Shown here: piece after piece, positions 14,551 to 23,849 of the stretch
Layout of the letters: each line of letters starts with the position of its first letter
Position numbering within the stretch: position 1 is the stretch's first letter
Assembly: GCA_030631625.1 (NCBI GenBank)
Contig: DAOVKT010000021.1
Coordinates: 1-24,159, forward strand
Reading direction: 5' to 3'
DNA: 24,159 nt
From: JAGLTZ01 sp023135015
Lineage (GTDB): Bacteria; Blakebacterota; Blakebacteria; Blakebacterales; Blakebacteraceae
Position numbers and translations under genes: made by a program
The notes under the pieces: generated by a model
Databases searched by the model: none
Seen by the model: the letters and a program-made list of their open reading frames with translations, nothing else
Told to the model about the DNA's origin: nothing

Positions 14551-15915
14551 TCACATTCCTGGTTCTGAGCAATCTGGACCGGACAGCAGCCTGAGTACCC
14601 GGCGCACCCACACATAGGCCAGGACGCCTGCAACGAGGCTGGCGGTCGCCGCGGCGGTGAAGATCCCCACCAGCCCAAACAGAGCGGAACCCAGTAATGC
14701 CAGCGGTATATAGAGGACGAACATCTGTATGAGCACGATGGAGGCTGCGTGGAGCGGTTTATTCAGCATGTTCAGGGTCACGTTGGAAAGCATCAGCACG
14801 CCCTGCATGCCGTAGCCAATCGGTACCAGCCGCAGATAAAGTACTGTAGTTCCCACGACCTCCGGGTCTTTGCTGAACACAGAGGCGATCGGTTGTGCAG
14901 CCAGGGCGATCAGGGAGAGCATGCCCAGACCCCACACGAAGGCGAACCTGTGGCTGTGCCTCAATGCCATCCACACGCGGCCGATCTTCCGGGCTCCATA
15001 GTTCTGTCCCACGAAGGGGCCCAGCGCCGATCCGAGTGCGAATATCACACCCAGCGCGAACGGGTCGATGCGTGTGGAGACACCCAGGGCGGCTACGGCC
15101 GGCGGCCCGTACCCTGCCACCATACGGGTGATGATACCGATGGCCAGAGGGATGATCATGTTCGTGCCTGCCGAGGGGAGGCCGATATAGAGCACGTTCC
15201 TCCATGAATCCAGCACCTGCTTCAGCCTCGGCCGGATCAGGGTGATCATGTGCTCCCGCCTGATGAGTACCCAGAGGGAGACGACCATGGTCGTGGCCCG
15301 GGCGGTGACAGTAGCTATCGCGGCACCTTCGAGTTCGAGGCGCGGAAAGGGACCTATCCCGAATATCAGGAGTGGGTCCAGGATCGCGTTTACCGTGACC
15401 GCGACCAGCATGATGAGACTGGGGGTTCTGGTGTCCCCGGTGGCACGGATCGCGCTGTTGCCGACCATGGGAATGACAACGAAGATCACCCCAGGGTACC
15501 AGATACTGATGTATTTCTTGACGAGGGGGAGGATCTCGCCGGTGGCTCCCAGGGCACGGAAGACCGGGTTGATCGTGAGCAGCCCGATGGACGCCAGAAT
15601 GCCTACAAGAAGAAGCGCGAGCCCCAGGCTGTCTGTGGTGAGCCTGCGTACTCTGTTGTGATCACCCGAGCCGATGGCACGCGAGATGACAGCTGTGGCG
15701 CCCATTCCAATTCCCATCGTCAGGCTGTTGATTATGAAGATGACAGGGAATGTGAAGCTCATAGCGGCGAGCTCGCTGGTGCCAAGCCGTCCGACGAAGA
15801 AGGTGTCGGTGAGGTTGAAGGCGATCATGGACAGGATCCCCACGATCATCGGGATCGTCATCCGGACAAGGATCCTGTCTATCGGCCCTTCTATCAATTG
15901 GGCGTTGTTTACCAT
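14551..15915 (-). CDS. MATE family multidrug/Na+ efflux transporter
   Basis: This is a 454-residue inner-membrane protein with about twelve hydrophobic helices in two homologous halves. Family hallmarks include the opening PIDRILVRMTIPMIVGIL, FNLTDTFFVGRLGTSELAA, the GIGMGATAVISRAIGSGD loop, GDTRTPSLIMLVAVTVNAILDPLLIFG, GYGPPAVAALGVSTRID, and GSALGPFVGQNYGA in the second half. MATE pumps export cationic drugs or metabolites using Na+ or H+ gradients; the substrate is not predictable. The ATG at 15915 (MVNNAQLIEGP) is preferred over TTG 15927; neither has a strong Shine-Dalgarno. It is transcribed divergently from the dehydrogenase gene. The intergenic region of about 260 bp between them should hold both promoters, though none could be called with confidence. 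Confidence 0.93.
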   Translation of the reverse strand: MVNNAQLIEGPIDRILVRMTIPMIVGILSMIAFNLTDTFFVGRLGTSELAAMSFTFPVIFIINSLTMGIGMGATAVISRAIGSGDHNRVRRLTTDSLGLALLLVGILASIGLLTINPVFRALGATGEILPLVKKYISIWYPGVIFVVIPMVGNSAIRATGDTRTPSLIMLVAVTVNAILDPLLIFGIGPFPRLELEGAAIATVTARATTMVVSLWVLIRREHMITLIRPRLKQVLDSWRNVLYIGLPSAGTNMIIPLAIGIITRMVAGYGPPAVAALGVSTRIDPFALGVIFALGSALGPFVGQNYGARKIGRVWMALRHSHRFAFVWGLGMLSLIALAAQPIASVFSKDPEVVGTTVLYLRLVPIGYGMQGVLMLSNVTLNMLNKPLHAASIVLIQMFVLYIPLALLGSALFGLVGIFTAAATASLVAGVLAYVWVRRVLRLLSGPDCSEPGM

Positions 15916-16159
15916 AGAGTCACTCAATCAACATATGTGGATGTTTCTTCCGGATGGGCACTATCTAATCATTTAATACGACTGAATCCCATAAAATCGA
16001 TGAACGCATCCATTGATTGGAGGAAGTTCTGTGTTCTTGTCACCGCGGTGAACAGATATACATTTACGTGCAGTCCGTATACGTTTCATCACTAAGTGCA
16101 CCGATCCGTAACTACGGTGATGTATCGAGAGCGCCGAGGCGTGCGGCCGGCAAGGCACG

Positions 16160-16167
16160 AGGAGGAG
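16160..16167 (+). promoter_or_regulatory. Shine-Dalgarno fixing a GTG start for the dehydrogenase
   Basis: AGGAGGAG at 16160-16167 lies 8 bases before GTG at 16176. The frame is open upstream to 16017, but those residues do not resemble the family. GTG at 16167 overlaps the motif itself and is less suitable. Confidence 0.65.
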
Positions 16168-16175
16168 TGAAACCG

Positions 16176-17138
16176 GTGGCCGAACGATTGAAAGTCCTCA
16201 TTACCGCACCGTACGTGGTTCCGATAGTCGACCGTTTTCTCGACCGCTTCGAGGCTGAGGGGATTGAGGTAATTATCCACGAGGTGGCCGAGCGGGCCGG
16301 TGAGGAGGAATTGCTCGAGATCATCGGGGAGATAGACGGAGTAATCTGCGGTGACGACGCCTTCACCAGAGAAGTGCTCGAGAAGGCCGGAAGACTGAAG
16401 GTCATATCAAAATGGGGTACTGGAATCGACTCGATTGATCAGGAGGCTTGTGCCGAGCGGGGTGTGGTCGTCCACAACACACCGGATGCTTTCAGCAAGC
16501 CCGTGGCGGATTCTGTGCTGGGATACGCGCTCATTTTTGCCCGCAGGCTCCCCGAGATGGACCTGGAAATGAAAGGCGGCGGTTGGAGGAAGATTCCCGG
16601 GGTGTCTCTTTCCGAGTGGACCTTCGGTATAGTGGGTGTGGGTAAAATCGGCAGCCAGGTGGCGCGGCGAGTCGCCTCCTTTGGTGCAATGCTGCTTGGA
16701 AACGATATAAAGGAGATTCCAGCTGAGCTGCTCGATGCCACCGGAATGAAGTCGGTGGGACTCGAGGAGCTCCTCGGAAAGAGTGACATCGTCAGTCTGA
16801 ACTGCGATCTGAACCCTACCAGCTACCATCTGATCGACCGTGAGAAGCTCTCTCTGATGAAACCCGGAGCCTATCTGATAAATACCTCCCGGGGGGATGT
16901 CGTGGCCGAGGATGATCTGATCGAGGCCCTGATGGAAGGAAGGCTGGCGGGTGTGGCTCTGGATGTTTACGAGGAGGAACCACTCCCCGAGGAGAGTCCG
17001 CTGCGCCGGTTGGATAACGTGCTGTTGGCCCCGCACAACGCCAACAGCAGTCCTGCAGCTTGGGAATTCGTTCACGAGAATACGGTAAACAATCTTTTAT
17101 CAGTTTTACGTTCCAGGCCAGCCGCGACTCGGCGCTGA
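16176..17138 (+). CDS. D-isomer-specific 2-hydroxyacid dehydrogenase (PGDH-like)
   Basis: This is a 320-residue NAD-dependent dehydrogenase that would interconvert a D-2-hydroxyacid and its 2-oxoacid in the cytoplasm. The Rossmann motif GVGKIG sits at 154-159, with Asp177 ending the next strand, which favours NAD over NADP. The catalytic trio is present: Arg239 in NTSRGDVV, Glu268 in DVYEEEP, and His287 in LAPHNANSS. The N-terminal substrate domain includes SKWGTGIDSID and VVVHNTPDAFSKPVADSVLG. It lacks the C-terminal ACT domain of long phosphoglycerate dehydrogenases, so it is a short form or a related hydroxyacid enzyme. A hybrid histidine kinase gene begins 37 bp downstream on the same strand and may be cotranscribed. 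The exact substrate is not determined by sequence. Confidence 0.9.
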   Translation: MAERLKVLITAPYVVPIVDRFLDRFEAEGIEVIIHEVAERAGEEELLEIIGEIDGVICGDDAFTREVLEKAGRLKVISKWGTGIDSIDQEACAERGVVVHNTPDAFSKPVADSVLGYALIFARRLPEMDLEMKGGGWRKIPGVSLSEWTFGIVGVGKIGSQVARRVASFGAMLLGNDIKEIPAELLDATGMKSVGLEELLGKSDIVSLNCDLNPTSYHLIDREKLSLMKPGAYLINTSRGDVVAEDDLIEALMEGRLAGVALDVYEEEPLPEESPLRRLDNVLLAPHNANSSPAAWEFVHENTVNNLLSVLRSRPAATRR

Positions 17139-17175
17139 ACAGTATCAGGCGCATGGAATGAAGGAGTAGATCTCA

Positions 17176-19887
17176 ATGTGTCCACGGAAACAGAAGGATC
17201 CCTCCCCAGAAGTCGCATCCCTGCAGCTCACGGACGAGAACGAGGTCCGGGAAATGCTCTCCCTACTGCTGGAGAACACAAGAGACGCCATTTACCTGCT
17301 TGTAGGGAAACGCTTCCCTCTTATAAACAGAGGCTTCGAGGAGATGTTCGGAGTTACGTTGGAGGAGGTGAACTCCCCCTGTTTCCACTTCATGGACCTG
17401 GTAGCGCCGGAGAGCAGACCCATCGTGATGGAACGGGCCGAGATGTATGCCAGAGGAGAGCGAGTCACTCCGGAATACGAGTTCAAAGCCATTACCGGGG
17501 ATGGAAGGGAGCTGATAGTCCGTACCAATACGACCAGGATCAAGTATCACGGAGAGGACGCGACACTCGGGATCGTACGGGATATCACGGTTCGCAAGCA
17601 GGTAGAAGAAGCGCTCCGGGAGAGTGAAGAGAAGTATCGCACTCTCGTCGAACGCGCGAACGACGGCATCGCCATCCTCCAGGACGGCAAGCTTGTTTTT
17701 GTGAACAAGAGACTGGCAGACTCGCTTGGATATACCGTCGAGGAGATGCTGGATACTCCTATGACCGGCTATATGCATCCTGAATACGAAGAGGACCTGG
17801 TTGATAGATATAGACGACGGATGGCCGGAGAAGAATTTCCATCAATATACGAGGCTATGGTCAGGCACAGGGACGGTTCCGACCGGCACGTAGAGGTCAA
17901 TGCGGGTACGATCACATTCATGGACCGCCCCGCAGACCTCATCTTCGCACGTGATATCACGGACCGGAAGAAGGCGGAAAAGGAACTGAGAGAGAGCGAG
18001 GATCGGTACAGCAGCCTCTTCCAGCATTCGCACGATGCCATATTCCTGCACGATACGGATGCCAACATCCTGGATGTGAACGATAGAGCACTGGAACTGT
18101 TCGGGTACGAAAAGCCAGAGATGTTAGCACTGAAAATCTATGAACTTCATCCACCCGAAGCGCTGGATGTCTCCAGAGAAGCCTTCAAGGAAATATCCAG
18201 GGAGGGATTTACTGAATTCGAGATCGATTTCAAGAAAAAGGACGGCGAGATCTTCCCTGCACAGGTCTCCTCCAGCATGTTTGATTTGGGAGGTAAGAGA
18301 CTGGTTCAGGGTGCTGTCCGCGATGTAACCGAAAGGAAAAGGACGGAAGAGGCACTCAGAATCAGCGAGAGCAATCTCCGCACTCTGTTCGAGACCATGG
18401 TCGAAGGGGTCGTATGGGTGGCTGCCGATGGCGGGTTCATCAGAGCCAACCGCGCCGCGGAGCAGATACTGAGGCTGAAACGCGCCGACACCGAAGAGAT
18501 CAGATATTTGAGTCCGGACTGGGAGATGCTCAACGAAGAGGGCATGTCAATACAGTTCGAGGAGTCAGCGTGGATCCGTGCGATTCGGGAAAAGGCCCCG
18601 GTAAGGGATGCGGTCACCGGAATCCGCTTCCCAGACGGCACGATGACCTGGATCAATCTCACAGTAATCCCCCTTCTGGACGAGCAGGAACGGCCCACCG
18701 GCGGTGTGGGTACTTTTTCCGACATCACCGAGCGAAGGCAGCTCGAGCGACAGCTGCTGCAGGCCCAGAAAATGGAGGCCATCGGCCGCCTGGCAGGTGG
18801 TATTGCGCATGACTTCAACAACATCCTGACCGTCATATCGGGGAACGTCCAGCTGGGGATGATGTCACTGAAGGAAGGCGATCCCCTCCGGGAACGCCTT
18901 GAAACGATACAGAAAGCCTCGGGACACGCCGAGGAACTGACCAGGAGACTCCTGGCTTTCGGCAGGAAGCAGATCACTTCTCCGCAGGTACTCAACATCA
19001 ACGAAATACTCTACGACCTGAAGTCGATGGTATACAGGATCATCGGCGAGGACATCGAGCTCGTTATACAGCCCGGCGGTAAAGTGGGTCCGATAATGTT
19101 CGACCCCACCCAGATGGAGCAGATACTGGTCAATCTCGTTGTCAACGCCCGGGATGCCATGCCGGAAGGAGGTATCTTGAAGGTCGAAACAACAGAGGTC
19201 GTTCTGGGCGAGGATTACCTGCGCGTACACCCTTATGTGGAAACCGGCAGATATGTGAGGGTCACCGTGTCCGACTCCGGGAAGGGCATGAGTGAGGAAA
19301 CGAGACTTCACTTGTTCGAGCCTTTTTTCACAACCAAGGAAAGCGGTAGTGGGTTGGGTCTGGCCACCGTTTACGGAATCGTGAAACAGAGTGGCGGTTC
19401 AATAGAGGTATCAAGCAGGGAGGGTGTGGGAACCACTTTCAGGATCTACCTGCCGGTAGTGGACGCTCCTGCGGTACCTCTTATCAGGAAAGAAAGGGAA
19501 CCGGAACTACAGCATGGTATCGAAACTATCCTGCTGGTTGAGGACGAGGAAGGTGTACGCAACTTCGCCGCCGAGTTCCTGTCCGAACTGGGTTACACTG
19601 TGCAAGATTTCGCAAATCCCGAGGAAGCGTTGGCATTCTATGAGGATGAAGACAGGACACTCGACCTGATCCTCACGGATGTCGTGATGCCGGGTGCGAG
19701 CGGGGCCGAACTGGCAGAGCGCCTGCAGCCTCGCTACCCTTCGGTGCCCGTGCTCTTCATGAGCGGCTACACGGACGACTTTATCGTCCATCACGGAGTT
19801 CTGGATGAAGGGGTGGCGTTTCTGCCCAAGCCCTTTTCTCCCAATGAGCTGGCAGGTAAGGTGCGGGAGATTCTGGACGCGACCTAA
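17176..19887 (+). CDS. Hybrid sensor histidine kinase, four PAS domains plus receiver
   Basis: This 903-residue protein has no membrane segments, so it is a cytoplasmic sensor. Domains in order: PAS1 ~25-145, PAS2 ~150-270 (EEKYRTLVERANDGIAIL), PAS3 ~276-395 (DRYSSLFQHSHDAIFLHD), PAS4 ~398-522 (ESNLRTLFETMVEGVVWVA), HisKA with His545 (GGIAHDFNNILTVI), HATPase ~635-755 (NLVVNARDAMPEGG, DSGKGMS, FEPFFTTKESGSGLGLATV), and a receiver ~777-897 with Asp835 (LTDVVMPG). Each PAS is followed by a PAC-like RDIT or RDVT segment. The kinase part is of the NtrB-like HDFNN class. With its own receiver and no output domain it probably passes phosphate to an unlinked partner, or the receiver modulates the kinase. 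AGGAG 9 bp upstream supports the ATG at 17176. Ligands of the PAS domains, often heme, flavin or small molecules, cannot be told. Confidence 0.94.
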   Translation: MCPRKQKDPSPEVASLQLTDENEVREMLSLLLENTRDAIYLLVGKRFPLINRGFEEMFGVTLEEVNSPCFHFMDLVAPESRPIVMERAEMYARGERVTPEYEFKAITGDGRELIVRTNTTRIKYHGEDATLGIVRDITVRKQVEEALRESEEKYRTLVERANDGIAILQDGKLVFVNKRLADSLGYTVEEMLDTPMTGYMHPEYEEDLVDRYRRRMAGEEFPSIYEAMVRHRDGSDRHVEVNAGTITFMDRPADLIFARDITDRKKAEKELRESEDRYSSLFQHSHDAIFLHDTDANILDVNDRALELFGYEKPEMLALKIYELHPPEALDVSREAFKEISREGFTEFEIDFKKKDGEIFPAQVSSSMFDLGGKRLVQGAVRDVTERKRTEEALRISESNLRTLFETMVEGVVWVAADGGFIRANRAAEQILRLKRADTEEIRYLSPDWEMLNEEGMSIQFEESAWIRAIREKAPVRDAVTGIRFPDGTMTWINLTVIPLLDEQERPTGGVGTFSDITERRQLERQLLQAQKMEAIGRLAGGIAHDFNNILTVISGNVQLGMMSLKEGDPLRERLETIQKASGHAEELTRRLLAFGRKQITSPQVLNINEILYDLKSMVYRIIGEDIELVIQPGGKVGPIMFDPTQMEQILVNLVVNARDAMPEGGILKVETTEVVLGEDYLRVHPYVETGRYVRVTVSDSGKGMSEETRLHLFEPFFTTKESGSGLGLATVYGIVKQSGGSIEVSSREGVGTTFRIYLPVVDAPAVPLIRKEREPELQHGIETILLVEDEEGVRNFAAEFLSELGYTVQDFANPEEALAFYEDEDRTLDLILTDVVMPGASGAELAERLQPRYPSVPVLFMSGYTDDFIVHHGVLDEGVAFLPKPFSPNELAGKVREILDAT

Positions 19888-20042
19888 GTACACCGTTTTA
19901 GGGGACAGCTTCCGACCAGGATTAAGTCTATAACGTATGAGTGTGAGACCCCACTGGCGCAGGGCAATCAGCATGTGCACCAGTCAGGAACCGTATCAAT
20001 CCGGATTAACAGAGAGGATCTTGAGAGAGAAGGCTGAGTTCA

Positions 20043-21295
20043 GTGCCCCACGACGATCAGAAGATATCCAGGTCTGGATGGCGTTTATTGCTGAAAGGGA
20101 ATGTGATCTGGCTCGGGGTAGTCTCGCTGATCAACGACACCGCCAGCGAAATGATCTTTCCACTTCTGCCGTTCTTCCTGGTCCAGGTCCTTGGAGCCAG
20201 TGAGACCTTTCTGGGACTGGTGGAGGGCATTGCTGATTCGACTGCCAGCCTGGTGAAATTGGGGGGTGGGTGGATTTCGGACCGGTTCCAGCGCCGAAAA
20301 CTCCTTGTCGGGATAGGTTACGGGCTTGCTGCGGTTGCTCGTCCCCTTATAGCTGTTGCCTTTCTTCCATGGCATGTCCTCGTGGTCAGGTTCTCTGACA
20401 GGGTCGGGAAAGGCATTCGGGCTGCACCACGCGACGCTCTTCTCGCAGATTCCGCTCCAGACAATTACCGGGCTACAGCTTTTGGAATTCATCGTGCTGC
20501 GGATCACGCAGGCGCGGTCCTTGGTCCACTCCTGGCCACTGTGCTGCTTATTATTCTCGGGCAGCGTCTCAGGGTACTATTCGCGCTCGCCGCCATTCCA
20601 GGCCTGCTGACGGTCCTGGTGATCATTCTCAAAGTACGGGAGGTAATCCCCTCCTCTGATTCTGAGAACTCCGCTCGATTATTGAACGATTCAGCCACCG
20701 GCAGGAGCTCAGGTGGGGGATCCGAACGGCTCCGGCCTGTAGGGTCGCTGGGGCCCAGATTTCTGCGCTATATCGGTGTGATCGCCATTTTCACACTCGG
20801 CAACGCATCGGATGCATTTCTGCTCCTGCGGGCCAGGCAGTTGGGAGTCGCCCTCACGCTTGTGCCACTGCTCGGGGGGTCCACCATATCGCCAAGATGC
20901 TCTGGGCCGTACCTGGTGGCGTGCTGGCCGACCGGTTCGGGCCACGCAGAGCGATAACGGCCGGGTGGCTCATTTACGGAGCGGTATATGCCGGCTTCGC
21001 GTTTGCGTCGCAACCCTGGCATATATGGGCACTGTTCGTGGTATACGGCTCGTTTTACGGCCTCACTGAATCGCCCGAAAAGGCTCTGGTGGCTTCGTTG
21101 ACACCCCAGAGTATCCGGGGGTTCGCCTTCGGCACCTACCATTTCGCAGTTGGAATCGGGGCACTTCCTGCAAGCCTGCTCTTCGGAGCACTCTGGCAGG
21201 CCTTTGGAGTGGGGGTCGCCTTCTTGACCGGAGCCGGATTTGCGCTGCTTGCTGTATTATTGCTTCCTGCCGCATTAGGCAGGGCTCAGAGCTGA
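20043..21295 (+). pseudogene. MFS transporter interrupted by one frameshift
   Basis: Two overlapping frames together encode one major facilitator protein of about 417 residues. The first part runs from GTG 20043 and has the start (GNVIWLGVVSLINDTASEMIFPLLPFFLVQ), loop 2-3 (GGGWISDRFQRRK) and FSDRVGKGIRAAPRDALLADSAP. It reads correctly up to LGVALTLVPLL near 20873, then becomes nonsense and stops at 20957. The correct continuation (VHHIAKMLWAVPGGVLADRFGPRRA, and so on to 21295) is in the next frame. The switch falls at CTC followed by six G at 20874-20879, and adding one base there restores a continuous protein. The cause may be real inactivation or an assembly error at the G run. Intact, it would be a 12-helix exporter; the substrate is unknown. 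The start has a weak AGAAGG upstream. Confidence 0.82.
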
Positions 21296-21511
21296 ACTAC
21301 CTTTTTCATACATCAGAGATTTTTTTAGGCGGTTCTTAATGCAACCTGCCAGAATTTTTCTATTCTTAATAGAGTAGTACCCATCCGGATTCGCGGTCCA
21401 CAGAATGGACTGACGCCGAAATTACGCAAAAGAGCCGTTTCCGGACAGAAACTAGAGTAAGTTACTGATATATGGCTAGTTCAGAGACCAAGAGGTCGTG
21501 GAGTGCATGCT

Positions 21512-23047
21512 ATGCCCGTTGAGGAAGATCAGTGTGGAGCGATAATACACACCGATCGGGAATTGGCTAATATACTTGACCGGCATCGTGATGAAATTGC
21601 CTCAGCCTGGGTCGATAAGCTTCGCGGGATTCAGGGCCTTCACTTTACACAAGAAGCTCATGATGAGATGCTTTCATGGGCATCAAGTGCGATATCTCAT
21701 TTTATCCGGACCCTTGAAACAGATTCCTGCAACTCGATAGATACCCTGGCGGATGAGGTGAGCCGGATTCGGCTGCAACGTGACCTCAGAATGAGTGAAG
21801 TTGTGCAGGCCCTGGTTCTGCTGAATGAAGTAGTAGTTCCCTATGTGTTAAAAGCCTATCCGACCGATCCTTTACTCGCTTCGGAAGCGATTACGCGTCT
21901 GTTTACCTGCATCCGCCTTGTTGCTGCGCGCTATATCGACCTCCACGGGGAGTATATTGGGAACCCCCTTCAACTGACCGAGAATCTCCTCGAAAGGCAG
22001 GATCTTCCAGCGGTGCTGAGAATTGTGTGCGCTGAAGCACAGCAGCTCACCGGAGCCGGGGGTTCCGCAGTCTTACTTCTAGATGAGAATGAAAGGTTTA
22101 AGGTGGCCCTGGGCCTGGATGATGCTTCAGTGCGACCCGATTTCATCTTCCGCGCTGTCTGGCCTGAATCAGGTCCATTATTGCCTGATGAACCGTTGCT
22201 GCTTAATGATCTTCAGATTGATGGATGTACTCCTGCAATTGAAAAGGAGATAAATTCGTTGCTCATTGCTCCATTGCGTGTGAGGAGCAATGCAGTGGGA
22301 ATACTCCTGCTGGTAAATAGTACCGGAGGATTCAAGGAATATGACATCCGGGTGATCGGTATGTTCGCTGATTGGGCGGCCGTAGCTCTCGGATATGCCC
22401 GATTGAGCCAGCAGCATGAACAGCTTGCAGTTCTGGACGAACGCCAGAAGCTGGCCCGCGATTTGCATGACTCGGTAACCCAATCCATCTACGCTGTTAC
22501 GCTATATGCTGAAGCATCTGTGAGGCTTCTATCCGAATCTAAAGTATCAAAAGCCATTGAGAATCTGGCCGAGATCAGGGATACGGCACTTGCTGCTCTC
22601 CGCGAGATGAGGCTTCTGGTCTTTGAACTCCGACCTCATTTTCTCGAGGAAGAAGGACTTGTACCCACACTTAAAGCTCGCCTGGCAGCCGTAGAAGAAC
22701 GCGTCGGCATTCTTACCACGTTTGAATGTGAAGGGATCGGACTGTTACCAGATAAACTCGAGGAAGGTTTCTATGGTATTGCCATAGAGGCGCTCAATAA
22801 TGCCCTGAAACATTCAAATGCCGACAGGATTTCCGTTTCATTGCGGCAGTCAGGGTCGGACGTCGTTCTTGAAATAGAGGACAACGGTCGTGGCTTCGAC
22901 CTTGACACGGGAAAGAAGAAAGGCGGGCTGGGTCTGCGCGGCATGGAGGAGCGCGCCGCGCAATTGAATGGCAGGCTTCTGGTGACGGCCCGGCAAGGAC
23001 ACGGCACGAGCGTCAGAGTGGAAGTGCTTCTAAACGGAGAGAAGTGA
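21512..23047 (+). CDS. NarL-type histidine kinase with RsbRD-like and GAF sensor domains
   Basis: This 511-residue cytoplasmic sensor kinase begins with an RsbRD N-terminal-like helical domain (~17-130: LANILDRHRDEIASAWVDKL, RDLRMSEVVQALVLLNEVV), a module best known from stressosome RsbR-type proteins. A GAF domain follows (~155-295: LPAVLRIVCAEAQQLTGAGGSAVLLL), then HisKA_3 with phosphoacceptor His319 (DERQKLARDLHDSVTQSIYA) and a HATPase_c domain (~415-508: ALNNALKHSNADRISV, EDNGRGFD, GGLGLRGMEERAAQL). It would phosphorylate the LuxR-type regulator encoded 3 bp downstream. The ATG at 21512 has GGAG at 21500-21503; GTG at 21503 is an alternative start. The gene is lower in GC than the carbohydrate genes upstream. 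The signal is unknown; the lack of membrane helices points to an internal cue. Confidence 0.92.
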   Translation: MPVEEDQCGAIIHTDRELANILDRHRDEIASAWVDKLRGIQGLHFTQEAHDEMLSWASSAISHFIRTLETDSCNSIDTLADEVSRIRLQRDLRMSEVVQALVLLNEVVVPYVLKAYPTDPLLASEAITRLFTCIRLVAARYIDLHGEYIGNPLQLTENLLERQDLPAVLRIVCAEAQQLTGAGGSAVLLLDENERFKVALGLDDASVRPDFIFRAVWPESGPLLPDEPLLLNDLQIDGCTPAIEKEINSLLIAPLRVRSNAVGILLLVNSTGGFKEYDIRVIGMFADWAAVALGYARLSQQHEQLAVLDERQKLARDLHDSVTQSIYAVTLYAEASVRLLSESKVSKAIENLAEIRDTALAALREMRLLVFELRPHFLEEEGLVPTLKARLAAVEERVGILTTFECEGIGLLPDKLEEGFYGIAIEALNNALKHSNADRISVSLRQSGSDVVLEIEDNGRGFDLDTGKKKGGLGLRGMEERAAQLNGRLLVTARQGHGTSVRVEVLLNGEK

Positions 23048-23050
23048 GCC

Positions 23051-23725
23051 ATGGAAGATGACCGGATCACGGTACTTATTGTTGACGATCATGCTATCGT
23101 GCGGAAGGGTATCCGTACTTTTCTGGAAACGGAACCGGACATTGAGGTTGTGGGCGAGGCGGTAAACGGGCGAGAGGCAGTACAGAAGGCTATGCAGTTC
23201 TCTCCAAACGTAATACTGATGGATCTGATGATGCCCGAGATGAATGGTATCGAGGCCACACGTCAGATCATGACTGAACAACCCGATATGCATATCCTTG
23301 TACTTACCAGCTTCAGCACTGATGATAAGCTCTTCCCTGCCGTAGAAGCCGGTGCACAGGGGTATTTACTCAAGGACACCGGACCTGAAGAATTGCTGCA
23401 GGCTATCCGTCGAGCGGCCAAAGGAGAATCAACCCTCACACCTGCCATTGTCCGCCGGCTCCTCCGGGAGTTCTCTCACGATAATAAGGACTGGCCACCT
23501 GTTGAGCCTCTGACGGAAAGGGAGACCGAAGTTCTCCGTCTGCTGGCTGAAGGTCTCACCAACGAAGAACTGGCCGACCGTCTGTATATCAGCAAAGCAA
23601 CCGCCCGTACTCACGTCAGCAACATACTCGCAAAGCTGAATCTGGCTAACCGCACGCAAGCTGCACTCTATGCCCTGCGATACGGCATAGCCTCACTGGA
23701 GGACGTTGAACGCTCAAAATCCTGA
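23051..23725 (+). CDS. NarL/FixJ-family response regulator
   Basis: This 224-residue regulator has an N-terminal receiver and a C-terminal LuxR-type HTH. The receiver has the acidic pair Asp12/Asp13 (LIVDDHAIVRKG), phosphoacceptor Asp58 (VILMDLMMPEMNG), the switch Thr in LVLTSFS, and Lys in GYLLKDTGPEELL. The HTH at ~153-210 (PLTERETEVLRLLAEGLTNEELADRLYISKATARTHVSNILAKL) is a textbook GerE domain. It starts three bases after the stop of the kinase gene, so the two are translationally coupled and very likely partners. When phosphorylated it should bind DNA as a dimer; its targets are unknown. A further receiver-like gene begins 125 bp downstream. Confidence 0.95.
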   Translation: MEDDRITVLIVDDHAIVRKGIRTFLETEPDIEVVGEAVNGREAVQKAMQFSPNVILMDLMMPEMNGIEATRQIMTEQPDMHILVLTSFSTDDKLFPAVEAGAQGYLLKDTGPEELLQAIRRAAKGESTLTPAIVRRLLREFSHDNKDWPPVEPLTERETEVLRLLAEGLTNEELADRLYISKATARTHVSNILAKLNLANRTQAALYALRYGIASLEDVERSKS

Positions 23726-23849
23726 AGCCGAGGTACAACATTCCACGTAGCAGGCCTGCACATAATACGTAGTAAAGACCATCCTTCTCCCTGATGTGGA
23801 TTATTCCAGGATCCTCAATCTTGCCTGTGCCTTGGAAATGGAGAGTGAA

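Noticed and set aside
15250..16095. 281-codon plus-strand open frame antisense to the MATE gene
   Set aside because: Low-complexity charged sequence with no family resemblance; it is an antisense shadow of a clear 12-helix transporter.
21396..21410. GTCCA-CAGAA-TGGAC inverted repeat upstream of the NarL-type kinase gene
   Set aside because: A 5-bp repeat of this kind is expected by chance in a 200-bp region, and nothing else marks it as an operator.
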